Below, in pieces: positions 47,956 through 57,016 of a stretch of 64,000 bases of DNA (position 1 is its first letter; every line of letters begins with the position of its first letter). The position numbers and the translations under genes are program-made. The notes beneath the pieces are model-generated. The model did not search any database. It had not been told where the DNA came from and saw nothing but the letters and a program-made list of their open reading frames with translations. Origin of the DNA: JADJNY01 sp046349615 (GTDB taxonomy: Bacteria; Planctomycetota; UBA1135; GCA-002686595). The DNA lies in contig JAXMBZ010000014.1 of NCBI GenBank assembly GCA_046349615.1, positions 62,001 through 126,000 on the forward strand, in the 5' to 3' direction.

Positions 47956-49443
47956 ATGCTCCGCTCCCTCTTCGCCGCCACCGTGGCGGTCCTCGCGACC
48001 TTCGTCCCCGCCGCCGCCCAGACACCGGGCGCGGCCGCGGTGCTGAACCGCTTCGCGGAACGGTCCGACGGCAACGCCTTCGTCCGCAAGGACGGGGCCT
48101 ACCTGTCGGCCGGGCGCGGCACGAACTGCTCCGCGGCGTCGCTCGCCGACGGGATCTACTGCTTCGAACTGACGGACCCGGCGGGCACCGTGCTCCTGAC
48201 GACCGACCCGATCGTGGAGCGCAGCGTGCGCGTGAAGAACGGGCGGATGGTCGAGTACCTCGGCACGACGCGCATCTTCAGCCCGAAGGGGCCGTGCGAG
48301 GGCGGGCTCCTGCGCCTCGTGCCGTACGACACGACGCCGTTCGGCGACGGGCTCTACAAGCTCTGGCTGACGCGCATCGAGGACTACGATCCGAACGGCT
48401 CGCACCTCTTCGGGTTCGATCCCGCGAAGAGCAAGAGCGACGACTTCCGCGTGATCTCGAGCGGCGCGCAGACCATCGTGCGCGGCCACGTGTTCTTCGA
48501 CCCGGATCGGAACGGCGCGTGGAACACGGGCGAGGTCGCGCTCGGCGGCTGGCGTGTCGAGCTCTTCGAGAACGGCGTGCTCGACGGGCTCACGTTCTCC
48601 GACGTCGACGGCCGCTTCCAGTTCATCCGCGACCGCGACGGCGCGACGTACGACGTGCGCTCCATCGCGCCGGGAGGTTTCGTGAACGACGCCGTCCCGG
48701 GCGCGACGTGGCTCGCGACGAACGCGCGCACTGGACTCGTCGCGACGAGCGCGGAGATCGTCCCCGCGCCCGAGTTCGGCAACGCGGCGTTCGAGCTGCA
48801 GCCGCTCGCGGGACAGCCGACGAGCTTCTGGATCTCGACGTGCTCGCACGAGGACGACGACGACCAGGGCGACGACGACGATGACGATCACGACCACCAC
48901 CACGATTGCGGTTGCCCGCCGACGGGTCGTTCGACGCTCGAGGAGTGCGACCCGAACTGGCGTGCGGCGCTGACGACGTTCCACGGAGGCCCGGTGAGCC
49001 TGCGCCGCTCGGTCTCGAGCGACAACCCGAACGTCTCGATCTACTGCCCGAACCCGAACTCGAGCTTCACGAGCGCCTTCAAGAAGTGGAAGCGCTACGT
49101 GACGATGCCCGAGCGCGACCACGCGGGCTTCCTGCTCTCGCGCGAAGTCGCCGCGGCGCTCCTCAACACGTCGTGCGGCGCGATGGACGGCACGATCTAC
49201 GTCGATCGCTTCCAGGACGGCGTGCTCGTTTCGCTCGACGAGATGTTCACGGGCGCGATCGGCCTCTTGAACGAGACCGGCGCGGGACTCACGGGCCCGA
49301 ACGACCCGTTCCAGGACCTGCGGCACCGCATGCAGATGTGCACGAACGAGTTCCGCACGATCAACAACACGGCGGACCCGAACGCGCCTCAGATCGTGTA
49401 CCGCCAGGCGGGCCAGCCGACGTTCTACTTCTCGCCGTACTGA
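47956..49443 (+). CDS. Secreted SdrD-like protein with acidic/His-rich linker
   Basis: A 495-residue exported protein (MLRSLFAATVAVLATFVPAAAQ signal). Residues about 180-270 form a SdrD/prealbumin-like B domain (VRGHVFFDPDRNGAWNTGEVALGGWRVELFENG, VDGRFQFIRDRDGATY). A strikingly acidic and histidine-rich linker follows (HEDDDDQGDDDDDDHDHHHD, about 297-316) and then a CGC and other cysteines. The C-terminal region (TTFHGGPVSLRRSVSS to YFSPY) is of unknown type with paired cysteines. The acidic run may bind metal ions. Surface or exoprotein role probable. It converges on the Ser/Thr kinase gene. Confidence 0.8.
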   Translation: MLRSLFAATVAVLATFVPAAAQTPGAAAVLNRFAERSDGNAFVRKDGAYLSAGRGTNCSAASLADGIYCFELTDPAGTVLLTTDPIVERSVRVKNGRMVEYLGTTRIFSPKGPCEGGLLRLVPYDTTPFGDGLYKLWLTRIEDYDPNGSHLFGFDPAKSKSDDFRVISSGAQTIVRGHVFFDPDRNGAWNTGEVALGGWRVELFENGVLDGLTFSDVDGRFQFIRDRDGATYDVRSIAPGGFVNDAVPGATWLATNARTGLVATSAEIVPAPEFGNAAFELQPLAGQPTSFWISTCSHEDDDDQGDDDDDDHDHHHDCGCPPTGRSTLEECDPNWRAALTTFHGGPVSLRRSVSSDNPNVSIYCPNPNSSFTSAFKKWKRYVTMPERDHAGFLLSREVAAALLNTSCGAMDGTIYVDRFQDGVLVSLDEMFTGAIGLLNETGAGLTGPNDPFQDLRHRMQMCTNEFRTINNTADPNAPQIVYRQAGQPTFYFSPY

Positions 49444-49465
49444 GCGCGGGAACGCGGATCCGAAA

Positions 49466-49497
49466 CGCGGAGGAGCGCGCCGTCGCGCTCCTCCGCG
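49466..49497. terminator. Bidirectional terminator between convergent genes
   Basis: A 14-bp stem (CGCGGAGGAGCGCG at 49466-49479, CGCGCTCCTCCGCG at 49484-49497) with a 4-nt loop, flanked by AAA on the left and TTT on the right after one mismatch. It lies in the 58-bp gap between the SdrD-like gene (plus) and the kinase gene (minus) and should end both transcripts. Confidence 0.65.
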
Positions 49498-49501
49498 CGT
49501 T

Positions 49502-52500
49502 TCAGAGCTTGCGGAGCACGAGCCTCGCGCCCTGACTGCTCTGGAAGCGGTCCGGCGCCGTCTCGCCGCGGCTCGCGCAGCGGAAGAGCGCCTCGACCGA
49601 CGACGCCCAGTGACCGCCGCGCTTCGAACCAAGCGGCGGTTCGCTCCCCGGAACGAGGTCGCGCAGCCACTCCTCGCGCGATCCGCCGAGGTCGAGCACG
49701 CCCCACGGCGATTCGTCGCGCGGCTCGCTGCCTCCGGGCGCGTCGAGCAGGTAGACGTCACGACGCACGAGGCACACGGTGAGCGCGGGGTCGAAGCGAT
49801 CTCCCCACGGGAACGCGCGGCCGTCGACACCGCGCGCGGCCTTCTCCCATTCGCTCTCGGTCGGCAGGTCGTAGCGCCACGGCTCGCCGTCCTCGCCGGC
49901 CTTGAGGTTGCGCCACTCGAGATACGCACGCACGTCGTTCCACGAGAGCCCGAGCACCGGCGTGTCCGCGGACGTGTTCTCGTACACGTCCCAGGTCCAC
50001 GTGTCGCCGTCCGGGGACTTCTTCGCGAGCACGCGGTCGTCCTCCGGCAGGAGGTAGTGCTGTCCCGGCGGCGCGGCCGCGAGCTTCGCGAGCGTCTCGG
50101 GGTCGTCGACGAACTCGTACCACTCGCGGTTCGTGAGCTCCTTGCGCGCGATCGCGAACGCGGGGAGCTCGACGGTCTTCGCTTCGCGGGGACGGAACGC
50201 CGCGGGATCGCCGCCCTCGATCGACGGACCGGCGGGAATGCGCACGAAACCCGGCGGGAGCGTCCCGATGGGATCGAGCTCGATCCGCGTGCGCAGCGCG
50301 CCGCGTCGCTCGACGACGACGTTGCAGCGCTGGTCCTCGAAGCCCGCGCGACGCGCGAACAGCAGGTACGAGCCGGGGTCGACCTCGAACGGAGCGCCGG
50401 CACGCACGCGGTTCTCGGCGAGCAGGAAGAGCGGATACGCCGAGCGCTCGCACGCGAGGCCCGCGCGCTGGCCGGCGGGGACCTCCACGAGCAGCGGCTT
50501 TCCTTCGTGGAGCGCGACGATCGGCATGCGCGTGCGGGAGCCGTCGCGCACGAGCTCGAGCGCCGTCGCGACCGCGAGCGAGCGCGGGTCGACCGTCACG
50601 GCGCCCGGGTGTCCTGCGAACTCGACCGCGGACTCCACGCGCTTCGACGCCGACACGCGCACGGCCCAGTCGAAGACGCCTTCGATCGACGCTCCGTCGA
50701 GCGTGGTGATCCGCGCGAAGGGTCCGACGCCGGCGGTCTCGAGCGCGCTCCCCGCGGGGACGTCGCGCACGAAGACGCCGTCGTCGCAGCGCGCGTTCGC
50801 GCAGCGCACGACCAGGTCGCCGCGCGCGATCCCCGCCTTCTCCGCGATCGATCCGCGCGCGACCTCCGTCACGACGAGGCACGGATCGCCGGGCCGGTCG
50901 TCGCCGTCGAAGCGGAGGAACCCGACGCCCGGCGTGGGCACGGGGACGAGGCGCGGGACCACGTCACCCGAACGCACGGTGTCGTAGCTCACCCAGCGAA
51001 AGAGGAAGACCTCCGCGTCGGCGGGGACCACCTCGACCGCGAGCTGCCCCCGGCCGAGGAGTTCCGCGCGGTGCTCGCCGCGGACGTCGTATTCCTCCGC
51101 GGCGCTGCGCATCGCGGCGGCGAGCACGGTGTCGCGTCGATCGTTCGCCTCGCGCCAGCGCTCGAGGTAGTAGTCGGCGAGCGCGGACTGCGTCGCGTCG
51201 CTCGCGCCGCCCCACGGCTGCTCGAGACGCGCCGCGCGCTGCAGCGCGCCGAGGCGTGAGAGGAGCAGACGCTCGGCCTCGATGCGGAGCTCGTCCAAGC
51301 GCGCCTCGCGCCGCGCGAACGCGCCGCGCGCCGCGTCGGTCGCGAAGCGCTCCTTCACGGCGGGGCGCTCGCGCGCGAGCTCGGCCTCGAGCGTGTCGAG
51401 CTCGTGCCGCGCGTCGGCGTACCGTGCGCGCTGCTGCACCTCCTCCGCGCGCGCGGCGGAGGCGGAGGCGAGCGCTTGCTCGCGCTCGACCGCGAGTTTC
51501 GCCTCAGTCCTGGCGTGCTCGACCCGTGCTTCGAGCGCGACGACGAGGCGCGATTCGGGGTCGAGCTCCTTCGCCTTCGCGAGTCGCACCGCCGCTTCGA
51601 CCGGGTTCGACGCGGCGAGCGCGGCGTCCGCGGCCGCGAGCTCCGTGCGCAGGTCCGAACGACGTTGGAGCGCGCGTCCTGCGACGAGCGCGATCCCCGT
51701 GAACGCGAACACGACGCACGCGCCGGCGGCGGTCGCGCGGCCGGGGTTGCGCCGCGACCACTTCCCGACGCGCGTGATCGTGCTCGCGGCCTTCGCTTGG
51801 ATCGGCTCGAACGAGCGCACGCGCCGCAGGTCCTCGGCGAGCGCCTGCGCGGTCGGATAGCGCCGCGTCTGGTCGCGCTCCATCGCCACTTCGATCACCG
51901 TCGCGAGATCGCGCGGGATGCGCGGATTGATCGCGCGCGGGTTCGGCGGAGCGCCGTCGAGGATCGCGTGGAAGAGCTGGTCCCAACTCCCGCCGTCGAA
52001 CGGCCGGCGCAGCGTCAAGCACTCGAACAGCGTGACGCCGAGCGCGTACACGTCCGTCCGTCGGTCGACCGTGCCGCGCGCGGCGACGATCTGCTCGGGC
52101 GCGAGGTACGCGGGCGTGCCGAGGATCTGCCCCGACTGCGTCAGCGTCTGCTGCTCCGACTCGACGTCGCGCGCGAGACCGAAGTCGAGGAGCACGGGGT
52201 GCCCCTCCTCCGTGACCATGATGTTCGCGGGCTTGATGTCGCGGTGGACGAGCCCCGCTTCGTGCGCGACGTGGAGCGCGCGCGCGGCGCGCTCGATGAG
52301 CCGCAGCACGTCCTCGAGGTCGCCTTTGTTCCCGCCGCCGGCGAGCGAGATCGTGTCGCTGCCCGCTTCGCCGCCCCCGGAGCCCTTGCGCGCCTTCTCG
52401 ACGATCGACGCGAGCGTCGTGCCGCGCACGTACTGCATCGCGATGTACGGCATGCCGTCGACCTCGCCGAAGTCGTGCACGCCGCAGATCCCCGGGTGCT

Positions 52501-52813
52501 CGAACTTCGACGTGAGCTCGGCCTCGCGCCGAAAGCGATCGCGGACGTTCTTCGACTGCGCGCCCGCGCGGGTGAGCATCTTGAGCGCGACCTTGCGCCG
52601 CAGGCTCGAGTCCTCGGCGAGGTAGACGACGCCTTGCGCGCCGCGGCCGAGCTCCTTCAAGAGCGTGTAGTTCCCGAACTGCCGCGGCCCCGTGTCGAGA
52701 CGGAAGTAGGTCGTCGGCGCGCGCGGGCCGCCGTCGCCGCCGCCGGGCTTCAGGGGCAGCGGTTTCTCTCCGGGTTCAGGCGACGGTCCGCCCACGTGCG
52801 TCGCATCCGACAT
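49502..52813 (-). CDS. Multidomain Ser/Thr protein kinase fused to PDZ/PEGA-like and SUMF1 (FGE-like) domains
   Basis: A 1103-residue protein. The kinase domain is about 45-335, with GRGAQGVVY, catalytic VALKML lysine, HRDIKPANIMV, DFGLARD and GTPAYLAPEQ. A single membrane helix follows (about 360-378: RATAAGACVVFAFTGIALVAG). Then an Ala/Glu/Arg coiled coil (about 385-510), a PDZ-like segment (LVVTEVARGSIAEKAGIARG) and a PEGA-like piece (FEVDPGSYLLFARRAGFEDQ). The C-terminal SUMF1/sulfatase-modifying-factor fold has PAGPSIEGG, ELTNREWYEFVDDP, GLSWNDVRAYLEWRN, YDLPTESEWEKAARG, FPWGDRFD and a final RGGHW to GARLVL. The kinase sits in the cytoplasm, with the rest across the membrane. It probably senses an extracytoplasmic ligand; SUMF1 here may be a binding rather than catalytic module. 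Confidence 0.93.
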   Translation of the reverse strand: MSDATHVGGPSPEPGEKPLPLKPGGGDGGPRAPTTYFRLDTGPRQFGNYTLLKELGRGAQGVVYLAEDSSLRRKVALKMLTRAGAQSKNVRDRFRREAELTSKFEHPGICGVHDFGEVDGMPYIAMQYVRGTTLASIVEKARKGSGGGEAGSDTISLAGGGNKGDLEDVLRLIERAARALHVAHEAGLVHRDIKPANIMVTEEGHPVLLDFGLARDVESEQQTLTQSGQILGTPAYLAPEQIVAARGTVDRRTDVYALGVTLFECLTLRRPFDGGSWDQLFHAILDGAPPNPRAINPRIPRDLATVIEVAMERDQTRRYPTAQALAEDLRRVRSFEPIQAKAASTITRVGKWSRRNPGRATAAGACVVFAFTGIALVAGRALQRRSDLRTELAAADAALAASNPVEAAVRLAKAKELDPESRLVVALEARVEHARTEAKLAVEREQALASASAARAEEVQQRARYADARHELDTLEAELARERPAVKERFATDAARGAFARREARLDELRIEAERLLLSRLGALQRAARLEQPWGGASDATQSALADYYLERWREANDRRDTVLAAAMRSAAEEYDVRGEHRAELLGRGQLAVEVVPADAEVFLFRWVSYDTVRSGDVVPRLVPVPTPGVGFLRFDGDDRPGDPCLVVTEVARGSIAEKAGIARGDLVVRCANARCDDGVFVRDVPAGSALETAGVGPFARITTLDGASIEGVFDWAVRVSASKRVESAVEFAGHPGAVTVDPRSLAVATALELVRDGSRTRMPIVALHEGKPLLVEVPAGQRAGLACERSAYPLFLLAENRVRAGAPFEVDPGSYLLFARRAGFEDQRCNVVVERRGALRTRIELDPIGTLPPGFVRIPAGPSIEGGDPAAFRPREAKTVELPAFAIARKELTNREWYEFVDDPETLAKLAAAPPGQHYLLPEDDRVLAKKSPDGDTWTWDVYENTSADTPVLGLSWNDVRAYLEWRNLKAGEDGEPWRYDLPTESEWEKAARGVDGRAFPWGDRFDPALTVCLVRRDVYLLDAPGGSEPRDESPWGVLDLGGSREEWLRDLVPGSEPPLGSKRGGHWASSVEALFRCASRGETAPDRFQSSQGARLVLRKL

Positions 52814-52899
52814 GGCGCGGAGAGGATAGCGGCGGCGGGACGAGCGGACAGAGCGGCCTCGCGTTCCGCGCGGCGTTCCCGCTCCGGCGTGGGCACGTC

Positions 52900-53976
52900 C
52901 TATCCGCGGCCGCGGCGCGGCGCGGGGACGGCTTCCCGAGCGCGGCTGCGCTCTCGACGGACCTCGCGCATGCGGCGGAATCCGACGAGCTTCTTCGCGG
53001 ACTCGTCCCACAGCCGCAGCGTTCCCGAACGCAGGCTCGCGAGGAACGTCACGCGCTTCACCGACTGGAAGAGCGGGTCGGAGCGGTGGCAGCGCTCGAG
53101 GTTGTAGTTCGGGATCCGGGGGCTGAGGTGATGGATGTGGTGGAAGCCGATGTTGCCCGAGAACCACTGGAGCACCTTGGGCAGCGCGTAGAACGAACTC
53201 CCGCGCAGGGCGGCGTCCGCGTAGCCCCAGTCGTCGCTGCGCTCCCAGTAGGCGTCCTCGAACTGGTGCTGGACGTAGAAGAGCCAGACGCCCGCGGCAC
53301 CCGCGACCGCGATCACGCTCCCTTGGATCACGAGGTACGGGACGAGCCCGAAGATCGCGCTCATCCCTGCACCCATCGCGACGAGCGCGAGGTTCATCCA
53401 CCAGACGGAGCGCCGTTCGCGCGGGCCGGCTTTCGCCGGCGGGATCCGCTGCACGAACACGAAGAGCACGAGCGGCGCCAGCCCGAGGAACACGGCGGGA
53501 TGCCGCGCGACGGCGTAGAGGAAGCGGCGCCAACGCGAGGAGGCGAGGTACTCGTCGATCGTCATCGTCCACACGTCGCCGATGCCGCGTCGGTCGAGGT
53601 TGCCGGCGGAGGCGTGGTGGATCGAGTGCTCCCAGCGCCAAGCGTAGTAGGGCGTGAACGTCAGGAGCCCCGCGAGGAACCCCCACACGTCGTTCGCGCG
53701 GCGCGAGGCGTAGAACGACCCGTGCCCGCAGTCGTGGAAGATGATGAACACGCGGACGAGCAGGCCGCCCGCGAGCACCGCGAGCGGAGGCACGAGCCAC
53801 CACGAAACGGACAGCGCGAACCAGATCAGCGCCCAACAGAGCACGTAGGCGCCGAACGTGTTCACGATCTGCCACGTCGCGCGGAGGCGATCCGGGTGCT
53901 GGTACCGCGCGACCAGGTCCTTCCACACCTCGATCTCGGACTCCCGCAGGGCGGAGCCCATCCCTTCGACCGTCAT
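52900..53976 (-). CDS. Fatty acid desaturase (delta-12/omega-6 type membrane diiron)
   Basis: A 358-residue integral membrane diiron desaturase. The three histidine clusters are FHDCGHGSF (near residue 80), HSIHHA (near 117) and GFHHIHHL (near 280), all intact. There are four or more hydrophobic helices (WALIWFALSVSWWLVPPLAVLAGGL, FLGLAPLVLFVFVQ). The pattern HDCGHxSF and FxHxHH matches bacterial omega-6 or omega-9 acyl-lipid desaturases. It introduces a double bond into membrane fatty acids, often in response to cold. A C-terminal basic tail (RRERSRAREAVPAPRRGRG) is unusual. Monocistronic. The N-terminus begins MTVEGMGSALRESEIEVW; the internal Met at residue 6 is an alternative start. Confidence 0.92.
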   Translation of the reverse strand: MTVEGMGSALRESEIEVWKDLVARYQHPDRLRATWQIVNTFGAYVLCWALIWFALSVSWWLVPPLAVLAGGLLVRVFIIFHDCGHGSFYASRRANDVWGFLAGLLTFTPYYAWRWEHSIHHASAGNLDRRGIGDVWTMTIDEYLASSRWRRFLYAVARHPAVFLGLAPLVLFVFVQRIPPAKAGPRERRSVWWMNLALVAMGAGMSAIFGLVPYLVIQGSVIAVAGAAGVWLFYVQHQFEDAYWERSDDWGYADAALRGSSFYALPKVLQWFSGNIGFHHIHHLSPRIPNYNLERCHRSDPLFQSVKRVTFLASLRSGTLRLWDESAKKLVGFRRMREVRRERSRAREAVPAPRRGRG

Positions 53977-54154
53977 CGCTCACCTCCGGGGCCGGGCTCG
54001 ACGGCCCTCGTTCCGACCCGCGCGAGGATCCACTCCTCGCCCGCGGCAAGGGCGCGCGAAACGGGACGACGTGCGCACAGCGTGTGCGCACCGGGCCGCA
54101 GCCCGGGACGAACCGCCCGAGCCGGGTCTCGCAGCGTGAATTCGCCTCCGCCGA

Positions 54155-54607
54155 TCAACGCGGCCGCTCGAGGAAGGCCTTGAGGCGCGCGAGGTCGCGC
54201 GGCCACGTCGCAACGGCCACCTGGCGGTAGGCGTCCCATTCGTCGCCCGCGCCGAAGCCCTCGTGGGCCACCGTGAGGTGGGTCGTGTTGCCGCGCTCGC
54301 GCGCTTCGAAGGTGAACGACATGGGCCCGAGGATCGGCCGCCCGGCGCGCGCGAGCACCATCCGCTGCACGTGGAGGTGGCTCGAATGCCGCAGGGAGCG
54401 GATCGTCCCGCAGAGGACCTCGTGCCGGGGTGCCTCGGCGTCGTTCCAAGCGACGGCCCACACGCCGTCGGCGCGCTCCTCGACGAAGCCCTCTTCGATG
54501 CCCCACCACTGCCGCATCTGCACCGGGTCGGTGAGGGCCTGCGTGGCAGTCATGGCGCGGACGAGGAGATCGATCTCCCCTCGGACGGCGCGATCGGTCG
54601 TGATCAT
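54155..54607 (-). CDS. SRPBCC/AHSA1-domain protein
   Basis: A 150-residue protein with the START-like fold (AVRGEIDLLVRAMTATQALTDPVQMRQWWG, then MSFTFEARERGNTTHLTVAHEGFG and a final helix AVATWPRDLARLKAFLERP). The AHSA1/SRPBCC group includes stress-response and lipid-binding proteins; no catalytic residues are evident. The gene stands alone on the minus strand between the desaturase gene and the plus-strand repair gene. The start at 54607 gives MITTDRAV; shorter starts are possible but would cut the first strand. Confidence 0.88.
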   Translation of the reverse strand: MITTDRAVRGEIDLLVRAMTATQALTDPVQMRQWWGIEEGFVEERADGVWAVAWNDAEAPRHEVLCGTIRSLRHSSHLHVQRMVLARAGRPILGPMSFTFEARERGNTTHLTVAHEGFGAGDEWDAYRQVAVATWPRDLARLKAFLERPR

Positions 54608-54862
54608 CTCGGGCTCCTGCTCGGGTCAGCGCATCGCCGTCCTGGAGCCCGGTCAACACGAGGAAACGGAGCGCGCGGCGCGCTCCCGGATCGGAACGAC
54701 CACGTCGGCCGCCACGTTCCTCGGCCCCATTCTATCCGCGGACGGCCCGCGAGCGGTGGAATCGCGGGGGTTTGCCCCTGCGGCTTGACGACGGCCGGAG
54801 CGGGCCCGAGCTTCTCGCGTCGGCGCGTCGAACCACGGCGCCGCGATCCGAGCCAGCACCTC

Positions 54863-55678
54863 ATGCCGAAACGGAAGCGAACTTCGCCGTCCAAGGACGC
54901 TGCTGCCGCGAAGCGGGGACCGAAGAGGCGCACGAGAGCGCGCATCGAGGGCTCCGTCTCCGAACGCGCGCGCTTCGCGCTCGCCGAGATCGAACGGCGC
55001 GGCGACGCGCACGCGAGAGACCAGCTCCTCCCCCGCTTCGGCATCCGCGCGGAGCGCGCGTTCGGGACGTCCATGGAGGACGTGCGAGCGCTCGCGAAGA
55101 CGCTCGGACACGATCACGAGCTCGCGCACGCGCTTTGGGCGACGGGGGTGCACGAGGCGCGCGCGCTCGCGGCGTTCGTCGCGGATCCCGAGCAGCTCAC
55201 GCCCGCCGAGATGGACCGCTTCGCGCGCGATTTCGGCGACTGGGCGACGTGCGACACGCTCTGCTTCTCGCTCTTCGACCGCACGCCGCACGCTCTGGCG
55301 AAAGTCCGCGCCTGGTCGATCGCGAAGGGCGAGTTCCAGCGCCGCGCGGCGTTCGCGGTGCTCGCGGGCGCGGCGCTGCATCGCAAGGACCTCGACGACG
55401 ACGCGTTCCTCGCCGTGCTCCCGCTCGCCGAGCGCGCCGCGAGCGACGGCCGCAACTTCGTCAAGAAGGCGGTGAGCTGGGCGCTGCGCTCGTCGGGTGC
55501 GCGCAGCCGCGTCCTGCACGCCGCGGTGCTCGAGCTCGCGCGTCGTCTCGCGCGCTCGGCCGACGCGACGGAACGCTGGATCGGAAAGGACGTCGTGCGC
55601 GACCTCGAGCGCCCGATGGTCGCCGAACGCGTCGCACGCCGCGAAGCGAAGCGCGCGAGCACGAAACGGCGCGGATGA
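54863..55678 (+). CDS. DNA alkylation repair protein (AlkD/HEAT-repeat family)
   Basis: A 271-residue HEAT-repeat-like DNA glycosylase. The N-terminus is basic (MPKRKRTSPSKDAAAAKRGP); the domain follows with RARFALAEIERRGDAHARDQ, FGIRAERAFGTSMEDVRALAKTLG and HELAHALWATGVHEARALAAFVADPEQL. Then come WATCDTLCFSLFDRTPHAL, the family signature WSIAKGEFQRRAAFAVLAGAALH, and DGRNFVKKAVSWALRSSG. Members excise bulky or cationic N3/N7-alkylpurines. The basic N-terminal lead may assist DNA contact. The start at 54863 is preferred over longer frames that run antisense through the SRPBCC gene region. Followed by 19-bp tandem repeats and tonB. Confidence 0.92.
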   Translation: MPKRKRTSPSKDAAAAKRGPKRRTRARIEGSVSERARFALAEIERRGDAHARDQLLPRFGIRAERAFGTSMEDVRALAKTLGHDHELAHALWATGVHEARALAAFVADPEQLTPAEMDRFARDFGDWATCDTLCFSLFDRTPHALAKVRAWSIAKGEFQRRAAFAVLAGAALHRKDLDDDAFLAVLPLAERAASDGRNFVKKAVSWALRSSGARSRVLHAAVLELARRLARSADATERWIGKDVVRDLERPMVAERVARREAKRASTKRRG

Positions 55679-55701
55679 GCGCGGCGGCGCGCGCGGTGGA
55701 T

Positions 55702-55815
55702 GCCTTCGTGCGCGGTCGACGCCTTCGCGCGTGGTGAACGCCTTCGTGCGCGGTCGACGCCTTCGCGCGCGGTGGACGCCTTCGCGCGTGGTCGGCGCCT
55801 TCGTGCGCTGTGCAG
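55702..55815. repeat. Six tandem 19-bp repeats between alkD-like and tonB genes
   Basis: Units of 19 bp starting at 55702, 55721, 55740, 55759, 55778 and 55797 follow the consensus GCCTTCGNGCGNGGTSGAC with alternating TGCGC and CGCGT variants. The period is not a multiple of three, so it is not coding sequence expansion. It lies downstream of the repair gene and upstream of tonB and may be a minisatellite or a binding array. Confidence 0.8.
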
Positions 55816-55945
55816 GACGGCACTCGCACCCCGCGACGGACGGCGTGGAGCGCCTGGACGCTCCGCGCCTTCGCCGCCCTACGCACGAAGACCCGGGGCT
55901 CCGAAACGCGTGACTCTCGGGCGCGCTCCGCCTACTCCGGAGCCG

Positions 55946-56899
55946 ATGTCCCTCGAGCTCGAAGCCGCCCGCGCGCGCCTCCCGCTTCGCCGCACCACGT
56001 GGCGCTCCGCCGTGCTCACGGCGTCGCTGCTCCACGGGAGCGTGCTCGTCGCGGCGAGCTTCATCCCCGTGCCGACCGCCGCGGAGCACCGGACCGCCGA
56101 CCTCGAGGAGGAGGTCGCATTCCAACTCGACCTGCGCTCGAGTCGGCTCTTCGAGGTCCAGGCCGCCGCGCCGGCGCCCGTGGAGTCGAGGATCGTCGCG
56201 CCCGTCGCGGAGGAGCCGCCGGAGGAGCCCGAGCTCGCGACCGTCGAACCGCCGCCCGCCGAACCCGAGGTGGTGCCGATGGATCCGATCGTCGAGACGC
56301 CGCCGGAGGTCGAGCCGCCCGTCGAGCCGGAGCCCGTCGAGCTCGCCGCGACGCCGGTCGCGGAGCCGCCGATCGAGTCCGAGCCCGCCGCCGACGCGGC
56401 ACCCGGGCTCGACGAAGCTCCCGAAGCGGCTGCGGGACGCGGTGCGCCGAACGCCGAGACCGCAGCGAAATCCGTCGTTGGAGCCCACGACGGGACGCCG
56501 ACGCCCGCCGAGCCCGCGGCCGTTCCCGCCGCGCCGGCCCAGGGCCCCGTCGCTGCGGCGAGGACGAGCGCGAGCGACGCATCGGACGCGGGCGCCGCGG
56601 GGAAGCGCGACCTCCCGCCCGGCTCGCTGCATCCGCGTCGCGCGCCGAAACCCGAGTATCCCGAAGGCGCGCGCCGCCGCGGAGAGGAAGGCACGGTGAC
56701 GTGCCGACTCACGCTCGATCGCGAGGGCTTCGTGCTCGACGTCGAGCTCGTGACGAGCAGCGGTCACCGCGAGCTCGACGACGCCGCGGTGCGGACGCTC
56801 AAGCGCTGGCGCTTCGAGCCGCTCGGCGGGCTGACGACCGCGAACCGCGCGTACGGCCTGCAGCGCTTGACGTTCACGCTCGACAAGCGCCGTAGCTGA
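55946..56899 (+). CDS. tonB: TonB-family energy transducer
   Basis: A 317-residue protein starting MSLELEAARARLPLRR. One N-terminal helix (SAVLTASLLHGSVLVAASFIPV, about 20-42) anchors it in the inner membrane. A long Pro/Glu/Ala-rich spacer (about 60-220, with repeated PPAEPEVVP-like units) spans the periplasm. The C-terminal domain (HPRRAPKPEYPEGARRRGEEG, TCRLTLDREGFVLDVELVTSSGH, LDDAAVRTLKRWRFEPL) is the TonB fold, ending YGLQRLTFTL. It transmits proton-motive force to outer-membrane receptors. No ExbB/ExbD genes are adjacent, so energisation must come from elsewhere. The upstream 19-bp repeats lie before its start. Confidence 0.9.
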   Translation: MSLELEAARARLPLRRTTWRSAVLTASLLHGSVLVAASFIPVPTAAEHRTADLEEEVAFQLDLRSSRLFEVQAAAPAPVESRIVAPVAEEPPEEPELATVEPPPAEPEVVPMDPIVETPPEVEPPVEPEPVELAATPVAEPPIESEPAADAAPGLDEAPEAAAGRGAPNAETAAKSVVGAHDGTPTPAEPAAVPAAPAQGPVAAARTSASDASDAGAAGKRDLPPGSLHPRRAPKPEYPEGARRRGEEGTVTCRLTLDREGFVLDVELVTSSGHRELDDAAVRTLKRWRFEPLGGLTTANRAYGLQRLTFTLDKRRS

Positions 56900-57016
56900 C
56901 GTCTCGTCGCCGTCCGCGTCGAACTCGCGACCCTCCGTTCGCGCGCCGACACTCCTGCGGCGTGCGCACGATCCTTCGACGCCGGAGCCCGCGAACGAAC
57001 GACGCGGAGCTCGCGC

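Noticed and set aside
55702..55815. Possible CRISPR array
   Set aside because: The 19-bp units are contiguous without unique spacers, and no cas gene is nearby.
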